DNA from: Panagrolaimus kolymaensis
Lineage: Eukaryota; Nematoda; Chromadorea; Rhabditida; Panagrolaimidae
Direction of reading: 5' to 3'
NCBI GenBank assembly: GCA_028622995.1
Contig: JAJQJQ010000073.1
Location: 612,606-676,605 of the forward strand
DNA: 64,000 bases
Shown: positions 44,172-56,172 of the stretch, piece after piece
How positions within the stretch are numbered: position 1 is the stretch's first letter
Layout: each line of letters starts with the position of its first letter
Program-made: the position numbers and the translations under genes
Notes under the pieces: model-generated
Seen by the model: the letters and a program-made list of their open reading frames with translations, nothing else
What the model was told of the DNA's origin: nothing
Databases searched by the model: none

Positions 44172-46741
44172 TCAGCACCATCCATCATCGTCTGAATAAA
44201 TTCTTGGAACAACTTCTTCTTTCTCTTGCTTCTTCGTTGTTGGTGGTCGTTGATAGTATTGGCGACGCTTATTTGGTCTGCTTTCATCCTTGAAAGGTTC
44301 GGCGAGAAAGACATTTTGAGACATGAACACATGAGCTTTATACGGATTGAAATACTTCTTCATGATAGTATGCGTCGATGACGGTTGATCATTTGCAAGC
44401 TAAAAAGGTTATTCATATAAACATAATTAACAAGGCACCAAAAGTAGCTTACATCTTTAGCCAACTTCAGCTTTCCTAACCATAAACGAATAGCACGAAA
44501 TGTAAGCTTCTTTTGTTTGATTTCATTGGCTTTTTCAAATGTATCGCAAATACGGTAGAGCATATCGCCATTGTTATCTTTCTTTTGAATAATTGTATCG
44601 ATTTTATAAGCGTTGAGAAAATCAACAAGCGAATTACAATCAGCGCCAAGACTCCGTGAATGATTCTAAAAAAAAGAACGAATCATATGGTTAAATAGAA
44701 AAGAACTAACAGCAAGTATATGATAGCGTCGAAAGTAAATTTCAAATAGATCACATTCACGAACAAATCCTTCTTGATATTTACCCTTCAAAACAGCTTT
44801 TTCGAGAGATAGGAAAAGACGATCGATAGTCTAAAAGTAAAATGTTTAGTGAGAATAGCAAAGGAAAAATAAGTGAAACTAACTTGAAATGGAAAACATT
44901 CGCATAAATTAGGATCATTCCAAATACTGTGAAAATTTCGGTAAAAAGTCATGCCATCTTTGTGCTGAATCAACATAGCATCTAGCATTTCAAAAGTACT
45001 TCTTTTTCGAGCAATAAAAGATGAAATTGATGGAAAGCCCATTTTCTCCAAAAGCAAGCAAACGTCATAATGATGATGGATTCTAAAAGAAAATATAAGT
45101 AAAAGCGAGATTTTCACAACCATGTAAACCAATGAAAAATCTTTACACAAAACCAATATTTTCTCCAATAAGGAAAGTAACTCACTTTATATATTCAGCA
45201 ATTTGTGTTTCACTTATAAACGACGGTGAGTAAGTGGCCATCAAAATCTCCATGACGATCTTTTTCTGTGTAAAGAGCACAATGTTCACTTGGTTTTTAT
45301 GATTTGGTAGTAAATCCATATAGTCCAAGAGATAATCACGATCAATTTTGTTAAGTTTCAATGCAAGTTTGTTAAAGATCCGGAAGAATTTGGTTTTCCT
45401 TGGTATATTCCAATATGAAACAGCATTCATCGATTCGTAACAAGCCATGTCCATCAGTTGATTCAATTCAATATTAGTGGAAGAGTTCACGAATTGATTC
45501 GCAATAGGAGAAAGCGAGTGATTACTAAAACAATAAAACGATTACAAATCAATGAATCTTCCTAAATGCATAAGTTCAATCAATGAAAAAGCACATAAAC
45601 AAAGGAAATAACTACCATATAAAAAACTAACTTGATAACTGCGATAAGAGATTCATAATCCTTAACATCTGTGGAATAATGGAGAGCACCGAATAAATTG
45701 TTCAACCAAGTATCGGCATAATTTGTTTCCCACGTTCTATCTTCCCAAGCAGTAACAGTATCAATATCAGGTTTAACTTTTCTCCATGCAATATTATATG
45801 GATTTACATCACGATGGTATTCGAAGATTTTCATTGTTTTTTCAGCTAATAACGCTTCAGCATTCATTTGGTCGGTGAGGTAGTTAATATTGTTGCGAAG
45901 TCGAAGTTTTGCTGATTCGATGCTTGAACCTGTTGATGGTAAGGAAATCACAAGTTCACGAGAACAAAAGAAAACAATAGCATTGAAAAGTTCACGACCA
46001 TAGAGAAAGTCAAGTTTAGCCTAAAACGACAAAAGAATGTAAATAGCAAACAATAGTAACAAATGAGAACATTTTACGAGTAAGCGATACCAAAAAAGAA
46101 GCCATGAATGGTTAAGTTATTTTGATATTGAGATTAAGTTAAACATACGGTAGGATGTAATTTCCATTGAAGTCCACGAAAGAATTTCCATGTGTTACAA
46201 ATATTGCAAACATCGCTCAATTTGACATTACCAAGTTCATCACCCTTTCCTTTCTTTGCACCACGATCCACGCAAGCCATAATTACAATACGAAGCTAAA
46301 AAAAGGAATAAACATTTTAAAAAAAGGATTACAAAACCATACAGTATGAACAAATGTTTTCTTCTTCAACATGCTATAATGAGAAGTAAAGGCGTGGTAC
46401 ACCTTACCTCCAACATACATTTGAACATTAATGCGATGAAGAAGACATGATAATTCAGGCATAGCAAGAAAATCACATAGTTTCATTCCACCAAAAAAAT
46501 TATCATCAGGTTTGAGCAATGGAGAAAGTTTCTTCGGATTCTTAGGATTTTGCATTTTTGCTTCACGAACATGTTTCTCAATATTTGGAGAAGTCATAGT
46601 ACATCCATCAATCAAGTGAATTATCAAACATGTTGCTATTGTCAAAATTTTTCGTTGTTCCATTGAAAGTTTCGGAAATGTCGAGAAGTGGAGTAAATGA
46701 TCGTTGTTAGTTGAATTGATAGCAGCTGGATAATTAGCCAT
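44172..46741 (-). CDS. Unrecognised 677-residue alpha-helical protein
   Basis: Eight exons (46343-46741, 46149-46295, 45632-46020, 45186-45524, 44884-45082, 44711-44830, 44453-44665, 44172-44399) join with consistent phases to 677 residues; introns are 50-130 bp. The protein starts M-A-N-Y-P-A-A-I and has no signal peptide or membrane segment. It looks mostly helical, with several Trp-rich patches (N-T-W-K-F-F-R-G-L-Q-W-K, A-W-E-D-R-T-W). A C-V-D-R-G and C-N-I-C-N pair near residues 140-165 might bind metal but is isolated. The tail is basic then acidic: K-R-R-Q-Y-Y-Q-R-P, then S-D-D-D-G-W-C. I do not recognise a family. The regular splice structure and codon use argue for a real, conserved intracellular protein. 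Confidence 0.75.
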
Positions 46742-47700
46742 TGAAATTAGTAGTTTGTTACCTGAAAAGTAAAAGTTTAAAAAAATGATGTAAAGCACTT
46801 TTAAATCGCGAAAAATAAATATTCAAGACTGTCGAAGACAAAAAAAAAAGCATCGATAACGAAAAAACCTTCAAACTTCAAAAGATGCTCAAAGCTTTTG
46901 CAAATTGCTTTGATTTTTTTCGTGTTGAGAGGGAAAGAAGCACACGATTGAGTTACAGGATGAGTGAAATCTTGTCATTCCCAAATCTTGAAAAATATTT
47001 ACATAAATCAATGAAGAAAAAAATTGATTAAAAGCTTTGCTATTTTTTTTCTCTTTATTATCGAAATTATGAAACTTTTAAAGATGAACAATTTTTTACT
47101 AAAGGCATTTTTTGCAACATAAAGGTAAGGTTGTGATTTCAGATGCTAATCGGAGGAGCTATAAAAGAAAACTTGAATTTTGATAACGGCGAAAAATGGA
47201 AATCATTTGTTACATACAAAACATTTCTCATCCAAACAAGCTATTTGCGAAGGTTTTGAATTTTCACTTAAAAACTATAATTCTTTGTAAAACTATAATC
47301 ATAATTTAGCTTGATTTTGTTTTTGGAATAAAAAAGTGCAGGATTTTTTTTTGATTAATTTGGATATTAAAAAATCAGCCAAAGTATTCAATCAAAGTTT
47401 GCACAACAGATAATTTAGATTTTTATCTTTCATCCTTTTTTTTCTTGGAAAAATTTCAGAATGGCATTGCAGCAATCAAAAAAAGAAGAAGCGCGCAACG
47501 CTTTTCAATTATTTTGCCTTATTTTTTTTCTCTAAAGGCAATCTTTTCTTTTTTTCGCAACGCTTATTTTGAAAAAGTGATAACCAAATCGGTTATAAAA
47601 TCATTCAATCCTTTTTCTTGTTTCAATCAGAATCAAATTTACTCGCTCTCATCTTTCGTTTTTCAACTTTGGTGATTCTGTTTTGTTCTTCAAAAAAAAA
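46742..47700. other. Divergent intergenic region
   Basis: Contains the putative promoters of the 677-residue protein gene (-) and the small basic protein gene (+). No recognised element; the short ORFs are not supported. Confidence 0.5.
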
Positions 47701-48377
47701 ATGCAACTTATTAAAAAATTACGTCGAATGTTTTCAAAAAAGAAGTCAACAACCAAACCAAATCCATCATCATCAAAAGCTGCTGTTTCTGCTACTATTA
47801 AACCGATTCCAAAAACAACTCTTATGAATATTCCTCGCTCAAAATCTCCTGTTTACCTTTATAATGAAGCTCAAGATGTAAGTCATTTACTTTGATTAAT
47901 AACGTTTATTTATTTATTTTTTAGAACATTGTTGTAAGGAAAGGAACTCTCAAGGATTTCGATGTTGCTAAGTTCAATAAAATCAAGTTTGCTGTTTCAA
48001 AGTATCCTAAACTTCAAATTCCTGTATGGTCTGCTTCACGTCCATATGGTCAAAATGCGGTTCATTATCGATTTCGATATCGGGCTAAAACGTATGATGT
48101 CTTTATTTTTACAATATAACTAATTGCTTTAATTTTTAGTTTTGGTGGATCTTCAGCTATGGGAAAGCCATCATCGCAATTTTCGGCAACAAAATCTTAT
48201 GGGAAAGTAGCATCACAAATGGGTGTAACTGAAATATCATCATCATTAACAACAACTCATTTTGGCATATCATCTTCACGTTATGGAAAATCACGAAACA
48301 TTATTGCAACTTCTCGACGATTTAAACTTTCTTATTCTCCATTTTCAAATACTTCATCTCATGTTCATTATTTCTGA
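47701..48377 (+). CDS. Small basic Ser-rich protein of unknown function
   Basis: Exons 47701-47877, 47925-48091 and 48140-48377 give 193 residues. The N-terminus is strongly basic (K-K-L-R-R-M-F-S-K-K-K). Residues ~75-115 form a compact central part (V-S-K-Y-P-K-L-Q-I-P-V-W). The C-terminal third is Ser/Thr/Gly/Tyr-rich with repeated S-[KR]-[SN]-x-x-x-T words. Both introns are short (47 and 48 bp) with good GT-AG sites, which is the main evidence that it is a gene. No family recognised. The start at 47701 directly follows a T/A-rich stretch without a clear acceptor, so an upstream exon is possible. Confidence 0.6.
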
Positions 48378-48745
48378 AGCTACACCATCACCTCCAATAT
48401 TTTGAAACCTTTATTTTGTTATAATTTTTTTCGTTTATTGTTGTTTTGTATGTACATATTTTCTTATCTTTATTTGTATGTATTCATTTTGCTTATTTTG
48501 TTTGTTAGTTTTTTATAAAACTTTTTTTTTCTTGCTTTTTTCTGTTCTTTGTTAATGTGAAAATGAGTTGGAGCGAATATTCTATCAAAAATAATAACCT
48601 TACCTTTATGGATATTATGTTTTAAAGCAATTATTCTTTCAACCACTCTCCTTCTTTTTAGTTGTTACAGTACCTCAATGGATTTCCACCAATTTCAAGA
48701 AAATTTAGCTATTTGTGGCTTTTGAATAGGTTCACTAGTTTTCTT
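48378..48745. other. Convergent intergenic region
   Basis: T-rich 3' flank of the small basic protein gene and of the transporter fragment. Nothing specific seen. Confidence 0.5.
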
Positions 48746-49552
48746 TCAAGCAGGAGGTGGAACGTTATCATCAACTTCAAAAGATTGTGGAGCTTCTTCT
48801 TTTCGAACTTCTAAGAGCATTGAAATAGGACATGGAAAAGATTTTAAAACATCTTCAGCAGGAAATAGTTTAACCAAATGTTCCATTTTATAACTAAAAT
48901 AGTAATCGTTTAGTAAGTTCTAGTGTATTTCACAATATCCTAAGCTAAAAATAAATTTACTAAGTAACAAGAGGGAAGAATTCACAACGTTCTTTAGTTT
49001 ATTCAACCCATCATGATTGTCGATAAGTTTCCTTTAGATTTATCTTAATAAAAATAGGAGATAATAAAAAATTGAACTTACAATAGCTGCTGGTTCTTTA
49101 TCTGAAAGTTCTAAAGGAGATAAACCAGCGTAAAAAGCAACATTAACTGCAACAAAAATAAAAACCACAAAAATGGAAGAAACGATGATATCACGTGGAA
49201 GAGTTTTAACAGGATTACGAACTTCTTCGATAATAAAATTCAAATAATTCCATCCTTGATAAGCATAAAGAGCTGAATAAAAAGCTAATACAATTGCACC
49301 TGGATTTGATGAGGAGTCAGTAAAAGGTTTATGAAAGCTTTTATTTGGTTTGTCAAGAGCATATAGAGAATAAATACCAACACCAATAAGAGCAATAACT
49401 TTTGCAACAGTACAAATATTGTTGATAATAAGAGACGTTTTGATAGATATGCAATTTAAAACAGTTTGAATAGCTAAAAATGAAACTTGTTAAACTTGGT
49501 AATGAAAATATTAAACTAACCTATCATTAAAGTAGCGATCAGAATAATATAT
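48746..49552 (-). pseudogene. Broken SLC7-type amino-acid transporter (LAT light-chain family)
   Basis: Three exonic pieces remain: 49521-49552 (Y-I-I-L-I-A-T-L-M-I), 49082-49473 and 48746-48893. The middle piece carries the family signature A-F-Y-S-A-L-Y-A-Y-Q-G-W-N-Y-L-N-F-I-I-E-E-V-R-N-P, which is TM6 and the following loop of SLC7 exchangers. The first four or five membrane helices should lie upstream, where the Polinton begins. The ~200 residues after K-E-P-A-A-I (TM7-12) are absent, and the last piece, a hydrophilic tail ending D-D-N-V-P-P-P-A, cannot be joined in frame to the middle exon. The gene is therefore truncated at the 5' end and deleted internally. Intact relatives exchange large neutral amino acids as heterodimers with a 4F2hc-type glycoprotein. 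Confidence 0.75.
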
Positions 49553-50098
49553 AAGTAGTGTAGAACGGATAAACCCGGATTTAATAGCTTTTAATTACCC
49601 TGAAGCAAGCTAAACTACTAATTAAATTATTGCAAGCAGGGAGCTAAAGAGAGCAGGCAGCCTTTGTTTTAGAGCAGTCAGTTTTTAATTAAGTTAGTAG
49701 TAGCTTCGCAGGCAGACAGCTTCGCATGCAGGCAGCTTCGTATGATTATAATTTTCTCACACGCTGTTAACGCTTCTGTAGCAAGCAAGTATTTTAATTA
49801 AATTAAAGTATGCTGCTGCTTTAACAAACTTTATAATTTTATGCTAGTTTTTCATGAGTAAATGTTCTGTCTTATTTTTCGCTTGTTTGTTAAAACTATT
49901 TTCAAAAAAAAGTTTATGATAAATAATAACACACAGTTAAGTTTGTATATTAAAAAACAACAAGGAAATTTATAAATGGAAGACGGTGTTGCGGGAGTTG
50001 ACGGCTCTATCTAAAAATGTTTAATTTAATAAAAAAACTCACAAATAAATATCGAATGATATAGTTGAAGTAGATGACTCTTTCTAAAAAAGAAAAAA
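49553..50098. repeat. Putative left terminal region of the Polinton
   Basis: Non-coding, with short internal direct repeats. The word CAGCTTCG occurs twice within 49718-49742 with AGGCAG and GCATGCAGG spacers, and related CAGGCAG words occur from about 49655. Polinton terminal inverted repeats are 100-1000 bp and often contain such tandem words. The assignment rests on position only, as the partner repeat is outside the window. Confidence 0.45.
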
Positions 50099-50434
50099 TT
50101 AATAGCAAATAAAAACATCAACTGGTAAATAAATGTTGCCAGAGTTATTATCCCTAACTATATAGTTAGGTACGATAACCTCTCGACCCTTGTTTTTGTA
50201 ATAAGCAGTAAGGGCAGGTTTTTCAAGGTTTGTAGTGAATACAATTTCAGCATCCACTAATCGAACGAAATCTGTTCTAACGGACAATCCACGTAAATCA
50301 ATGTTAACCCAATTTGGGATAGAAGTTAGCCGCTGCCAGTTTGAACATTGAAAGCGCCGCAAACCAACACGTTGATGACGAAGTTCATTTGGGATTACCC
50401 CATAAGACAAAAAGTTATTCAAAGTTGGAACCAT
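50099..50434 (-). CDS. Polinton ORF of 111 residues, unknown
   Basis: Begins M-V-P-T-L-N-N-F-L-S-Y-G three bases after a TTTTAG acceptor, so a trans-spliced or upstream-spliced message is likely. The sequence has alternating beta-like stretches (V-R-L-V-D-A-E-I-V-F-T-T, R-E-V-I-V-P-N-Y-I-V, I-Y-L-P-V-D-V-F-I) and no membrane segment. It could be a small structural or regulatory protein of the element; I cannot assign it. It is the gene closest to the putative left end and is read toward that end. Confidence 0.55.
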   Translation of the reverse strand: MVPTLNNFLSYGVIPNELRHQRVGLRRFQCSNWQRLTSIPNWVNIDLRGLSVRTDFVRLVDAEIVFTTNLEKPALTAYYKNKGREVIVPNYIVRDNNSGNIYLPVDVFICY

Positions 50435-50549
50435 TTCCTAAAATGAAATTAGAAAAAAAGAAAAAAGATTTTCAAGTATTCAAATCGTCAGCGAACGATT
50501 AGTAAAAATAAAAAATGAAACGTTTAGAAAAAGCTTTATTCAAAAAAAA

Positions 50550-51022
50550 CTATTCTTCCTCCTCTTTACTATCTTCTTCTTCCTCATCATCGTCGTCGTA
50601 ATCATCTGTCTCCATGTCACTATCTTCAGGAAGAATGGGGGAAACATTACATCTGCAAATTTGAATTTTATTGGTGAAACATTTTTTTAATTTACCGTTT
50701 TAAACAAAAAATTTCATTTGACGGAATAAATTCAAGTCCAACACGTACATTACTTCCTTCGGGACATGAATAAGTTGGACAAGCAAGGAAATAATCGGTT
50801 GTCTTTAGGTTATTGAACATATATATTTCAGTAGGTCTTTCACCATAAGTATGAATATAATCTCGAACAGTAATAATATATGGATGAACTTGGTATGGAA
50901 GAATTTTCTAAAATTTAAATTTTTGATAAAGTAAAAAAAAGTTTTTGCTAACAAACTTTAAGATTATCCAATCGATCAATAACTTTTTGATGTTGTCTCA
51001 AAAGAACATCCGTGAGAGTCAT
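50550..51022 (-). CDS. Three-exon Polinton gene, 126 residues, acidic C-terminus
   Basis: Assembled from exons 50957-51022, 50696-50907 and 50550-50652, each with GT-AG introns of 43-49 bp and matching phases; the single exons are too small to stand out alone. The protein begins M-T-L-T-D-V-L-L-R-Q-H and has a beta-rich middle (Y-I-I-T-V-R-D-Y-I, Y-F-L-A-C-P-T-Y-S-C-P-E-G, V-R-V-G-L-E-F). It ends in a very acidic tail (D-D-Y-D-D-D-D-E-E-E-E-D-S-K-E-E-E-E). Acidic tails are common in viral single-strand DNA-binding proteins and in histone-binding proteins. It directly follows PolB on the same strand, 108 bp downstream. The function is unknown. Confidence 0.65.
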
Positions 51023-51130
51023 TACTTCTGAAAAAAATTTAAGAAAGATATCTTTCAGTTTTTAGATATTTAACCGATGAAAACGGTTTTTTAAATTTTA
51101 AGAAAATAAAAAAAAGAAAGTTTATTAAAG

Positions 51131-54100
51131 CTACAATTCATTTCTCCGATAACCAAATGGATAGATAATTAAATCATCTCCGATAAAACCTTTCTTATAT
51201 ATAACTTTATATTTTTTTGGGACATTTTTAGTAAAAACATGACCTGTTCTTTTTGGTTGAATGCGGCGGTAATTAATTTCTTCAAAATCATTTTGATCAT
51301 AATTCAGTACCATTTCCTTAAAACGTTGGTAATGAAGTTGTGATGAAGCTTCAGCATTAAGACTAATACCACGAAGTTTTAAAGAATAGGAAATTGAACC
51401 ATCATCTTTATTTCTAATAGCTAATGAATACTGTTTGTTTCCAGCTACAACCGCTTCAATTATCTCTTCATTAGGTGGGATCTCATCAGTGAGTTGACCC
51501 AAATATTTTCCAGTCTCCAAAGGTATGTTATCTTCATCACATTCGAAAATAAGTGAATCCGTGTCTGTATAAATTAATGTACATCCAGGTGTGTTAACTA
51601 CTTTATCCATAGCATGATATAATCGTACACGGGCTGCTGAGGTTGTCCATAATGAAATAATAATATTAGAAGAATCATGTTCTACAATAAAATCTTTCTT
51701 GTTATTGTAAATAATCATAACCCGATTCTCATCTAATAAATCAATAGCTGCTACTTCATAAACATCACCGCTAATAATTTTATCAATTTCTAAAGGATCA
51801 TTAGATACAAGGGTTTTACTTAGACTATTTCTAAGACTAAACCTCCCCCATAAACTATTGAGACATAATTTGGCAATATATCTTAATCCAGGATTACGTC
51901 TAACATTTTCACTATTAATAATAACATTAAACTTATCTTTGTATCCTTTAATAAATTCTTCTTTTTCTTCATCTGTTTTAACATCTACGGGCCAACCATC
52001 TGCTTCCACTTTAACCTTAAGCAGCTTCTCGACATATGGTTTGAATAAATCCGTTGACCAGTTATGATAATGATAAGCACTGAAAAATTTAGTAGCAACA
52101 TACCCTTTAGTCAATGAAAGATTAAGCTCCAAATGTGTGATTGTGGTAACAAAGCCACGTTCATTTTGACTATGTAAACATTCTTGAAATCCTTGATAAT
52201 TTCCATCTTCATATTGCTTGACACAGCTTCTACACAAAGGGAATAATAAAAAATCCCCGGATTTATATGGTGCAACAGGGATAATTAAGCTAACAGGTGG
52301 AATTAGGAAAATTTTTAGCAAGCCACGTATATTATGATCACTAGGTTTGGACCAAAAAACGTCTTGTTTCGAAAAAGGGATATCGATAACCTCAGGCATA
52401 CCGACAGGATATTCGGTTTCATAATTTACCGCGGGATATAAACTAGTGAAATCATAGTATTTTATTATTTTACCCTTAGATTTTTTACTATAAAGCTTAT
52501 GGGGATTACAGCGCCCACCTGTGTAGGCTTGGCGTGGGTCTAACGGAGATGAGAGGATTAAATCATCGAAAAATTTTTTCATGGTTTTATCTTTTTTTAA
52601 AAGTTCTAGAATCTCACATTCCCAAATTCCCTCAATAGTAAAACCCATCTCTTTAATTTCCTTCTCCCTCAATAAAGTTCGTTCATATTCTTTTGCAGCT
52701 GTTCTTTTTGTAGGTAATAAAGTATCAGCTTTGAAACATTTTGGATGGCCATGATAACAACATCCTGCAATGGTTTAATTATTTTTTATTTTAATAAAAT
52801 CGATAAACCTACCGTAACATTCTATAATATGATTCTCTGCTTCAATAAATGCATCAACATAATAATTTCCTACTTTGAATTCTCCCAACAACGTGTTTCT
52901 ATGACGAATATTTTTTCCAGTTGTGTAAGCGAACCATGTAAAATATTTAAGTGAAATTTCACTGGCATTCGTGTGTTTTTGGTATCCATGTTCTGGAACA
53001 ATAGCCAAAGTTTTTTCAGGCATAAACTGATTTCTATACATTTTCATACAAGCTCCAGGGATAGTACAGCTTTCTTTGAAAGGATCGATTCCACAAATAT
53101 TTAAAAAAATACGTCGGAATTCTGCAACAGCATGGGCTAATATAAGACAATCGCTACTACAGTACTCGTCGAGTTTTTCTGGTAAATAGAAAGGAGTATT
53201 GTACTCTTTATTGTACCATTCGTCAAAAATAATTTGTTTTGCTCTTGACATGGTAGAATAAAAATAATCACTCTTGTTGGGGAGATGATTCAATCGTAAA
53301 TTATAGTTTTTTGAGTAATTAAATTTATGGGGGAAAAATTGCTTCTCTTCGATAGAAAGGTTAAAGGTTTTAACAAGATTGCTTAAAGGAACAGACATAA
53401 AGTTGAAAGAATCTTTGAAAATAGTTTCGGTAGTATTTTTTCCCTTTTTAACATGAATTTCATAAAACTTATTGCCATTTTTAACGCAAGAAGGGTTTAC
53501 ATTTAATTTAAAAAGTTGTTTTAGAACGAAAATATTATCGAAACGGCCTAAAAAAATCTTAACCATTACTATTTTTTTCTAAATAAAAAACATACCTCCA
53601 AAATGAGATAAAGCTATAGTTTTATAGGTTTTATCAAGATCATATATTATCCATTTAGTAAACTCAAAAATACAATTATCTCCTAGAGGGGCTGACCATT
53701 TTTTTTGCTTAGGTCCGCAGATAGTACAAGGAATAGACAAGAAATCTTTGTTTAGCAGACATTTTGTACAAAAAATTAGCGCGCAAATGAAGTTGACTTC
53801 ATGCTCAAACACGGATTCATCAACTTTAGTGTCTTGAGTAGTCTCAAAATCGAAAATAACATAGCGAATGATTTCATCGCGCTTAATTTTTGTTTTCCTA
53901 ATATAACATTGATCTTTCTTAGAATGGTAGACGTAACAGCGTAAACATAGCTTCTCGCCGCAAATATGTTTAGTTTTTTTATTTACCTTGAATGTTTGAT
54001 AACAATCTAGGCAATTAACAAATTTACCACATATTTTAGCTTCTCTATGATAATTATAGCACTCTAACGAAGGTAGGAAGCGGTTACAGTCTTCACATAG

Positions 54101-55189
54101 CCTGCGGGTGCTAACTTTACAGGGCATGGTCCTACCTATTCTTAGGCAATAGACACATTTCCTAATACATGAGGCTGTGTGATATGCGCTATTATTAAAG
54201 GTACTGGAACAAGGTACGCAATAAAAATACGATCTCTTACCAGTACAAAATAAATTCAAGTTTTTGATCGCATAAAAATGCTCATTGAAATAAAAGAGAC
54301 ATAGATAATACTGAGGGTTTTCAACATCACCTTTGTAAACAGGCTTTGTATAACTACTCGTGCTAAACACAAGCAGACAAAACATATCTCCAAAAGTTTC
54401 TGTTAAATATGCTTGAACAAGTTTTACATGTTCAATACCATAGCCAGATAAATAGGGAGAAATTTTAGAATTTTTAATTAGACCTAAAGCAGTGCTTGTT
54501 AAAATATCCCTATATGCTCCTACATTTTTATAAATAGCCGCGTGCTTTCGTTGACTAGTGTTCTTATTTTTAGAAGTACAGTAAGACATTGAAGCGATTA
54601 TAGAGTGGAAGAGGCAAAAATTATCAGATAAGTTAACATTGATCATATTATCAAAATCAATATTTCCAAAAAGCGGGTCAAATCCTGCACCTACAGGCGG
54701 AACATATGTGGTAATAGATAAATGTAAAGGATGGTCAAAAAGAGGAACTAAGCGCTCGCTTTGCTGCAATTTAAAAAGAGAATTGTCAAAAAGTTGCATA
54801 ACATTTTGTTTTATATCCGAAAATGGAAGATCCAAGTTTGAATTTAAAGCCTCTGATTGTAAGCTTAAGCCAACTTTAGTAACATCTGGATCTTCATACA
54901 AAATAATTTGAAAGCTTTCGTTGATACTATCTAATAAACTTTGTTTAGGATCGGGGCATTTAGATAATCGCTCAAACAACATTTTATAAATCCTACGTCT
55001 AATCCTAAACTTATTATTAGTTTGGATGCTAACAAGACTTTTTCGGAAGCAAGAATCATCATCACCATTATCACGTAATAAATCTTCGATCGTAAATCCA
55101 CGTTTCTTAGCTGGTGCTGAAACACCTTCATCACGTAAAACATCTTCTACACTTCGGTTACCAGATGAACCTTTGGAAGAATGTTCCAT
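51131..55189 (-). CDS. POLB: Protein-primed family B DNA polymerase (Polinton PolB)
   Basis: Exons 53596-55189, 52813-53547 and 51131-52764, separated by 48 bp introns, join to 1320 residues. The N-terminus has a twice-used E-D-[VL]-L-R-D word (residues ~15-20 and 35-40). Residues ~310-430 are Cys/His-rich and look like several zinc knuckles. The 3'-5' exonuclease motifs are intact: F-D-F-E-T (446-450), S-H-F-G-G-R-F-D-N (spanning the first intron) and Y-C-S-S-D-C (660-665). Polymerase motifs A (D-F-T-S-L-Y-P, ~881-887), B (L-C-L-N-S-L-W-G-R-F, ~1076-1085) and C (Y-T-D-T-D-S, ~1175-1180) are all present. The family replicates linear DNA from a terminal protein primer. All catalytic residues look sound, so the enzyme is probably functional. 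It diverges from the five-gene plus-strand cluster across a 548 bp spacer. Confidence 0.95.
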
Positions 55190-55737
55190 CTTAAAAATAT
55201 AAAAAAAGATAAAATCTGAACGCTTTTATATCATTTTTAAACTCCTCCTCCTCTGCTAGAAAAATATTTTTTCAAATTTGTAAGAAAAGAAAAGTCTTGA
55301 ACTAATTTAAATTATAAAAAACTAAAATTTGAAACCACGCCTGTTCTAACTTTTGCACTTTTAGTTTTAAACTTTTTTTGACGCCGCCTAAAATTTTTTA
55401 CATGAAAAAAATTCTAACATGTAAAAAAAAGTTTTTTTATCCAAACTCCGCCTCTCTAACTTTTGCACTTTTAATTTTTTTATTTTTGAGTCTGTCACAA
55501 TCTTCAAGTTTTTAATTTTAAAAATTTTTTTAGCGCTAAAGCCACGCCTTTACTAACTTTTGCAAACAAAATTATGTTTTACATCCCGCCTGCTATTGTT
55601 CTTTCTAAATAAAGTGAATTATCTTTTTGGCACGTTACGAATGAAACATACGCCTTTTTTAAGAAAACTTTAAGGCGGATCTTAATTTTTAAAAAAGTAT
55701 AAAAGACAGAAAAATAAAAAAATATTTTATCGAAAAG
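55190..55737. promoter_or_regulatory. Bidirectional intergenic region with three direct repeats
   Basis: Separates PolB (-) from the five-gene cluster (+). The word CGCC-(5-6 nt)-CTAACTTTTGCA recurs at about 55335, 55446 and 55542, with spacings of 111 and 96 bp; the first two copies extend to ACTTTTA. Further CGCC words lie near 55380 and 55651. Regularly spaced repeats in a divergent promoter suggest binding sites for an element-coded or host regulator, or an internal replication signal. Confidence 0.6.
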
Positions 55738-56133
55738 ATGACAAAGTCCGAAGATTTCCAAAGATACGAAACTTTTCGGAATCCTATAACAGGATTTGTT
55801 CTAACTGTTTTTTATGATGAAGATCGAAATCCGCTTCGCTATAATGTGAACGAGTATTGTTGTGACAAATCGTTTCAATTTTTCGAAGATATGGATTTAC
55901 TCAAAAACTTTTTTAACATTCGAAGTGATTGTTACATCAAAAAAGTTTTAAAAGATTTTATTGATGTTACTGTTATTTCTGATGACCCTTATAACGCTAT
56001 TTATAAATGTGATCATCATACTTTTATTATTGATTCTGATAACCGCGTCTCGTTAAAACCATTGCTCGATGAATGGCTAAACATTTTTGATTTAGAAGAA
56101 ATCCTTTTGGATTCTGCTAACATCAAAAAATAG
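55738..56133 (+). CDS. Unknown Polinton protein, tandem family member 1
   Basis: 131 residues, first gene of a five-gene plus-strand cluster. It shares with the next two proteins an N-terminal P-I-T-G-F-like start, a C-C pair at residues 41-42, then Q-F-F-x-x-M, and a C-terminal block V-I-S-D-D-P-Y-N-A-x-Y-K-C-D-H-H-x-F-I-I-D, followed by V-S-L-K-P and D-E-W-L. The conserved C-C, C and H-H residues could bind a metal. No signal peptide or membrane segment; predicted cytosolic or nuclear. There is no acceptor of TTTTAG type immediately before the ATG, unlike the downstream genes, fitting a position at the head of a polycistron. I do not recognise the family. Confidence 0.75.
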   Translation: MTKSEDFQRYETFRNPITGFVLTVFYDEDRNPLRYNVNEYCCDKSFQFFEDMDLLKNFFNIRSDCYIKKVLKDFIDVTVISDDPYNAIYKCDHHTFIIDSDNRVSLKPLLDEWLNIFDLEEILLDSANIKK

Positions 56134-56172
56134 TTTTTTTTCTAAAAATTAAAAAAATTTTTAGATTGTCCA

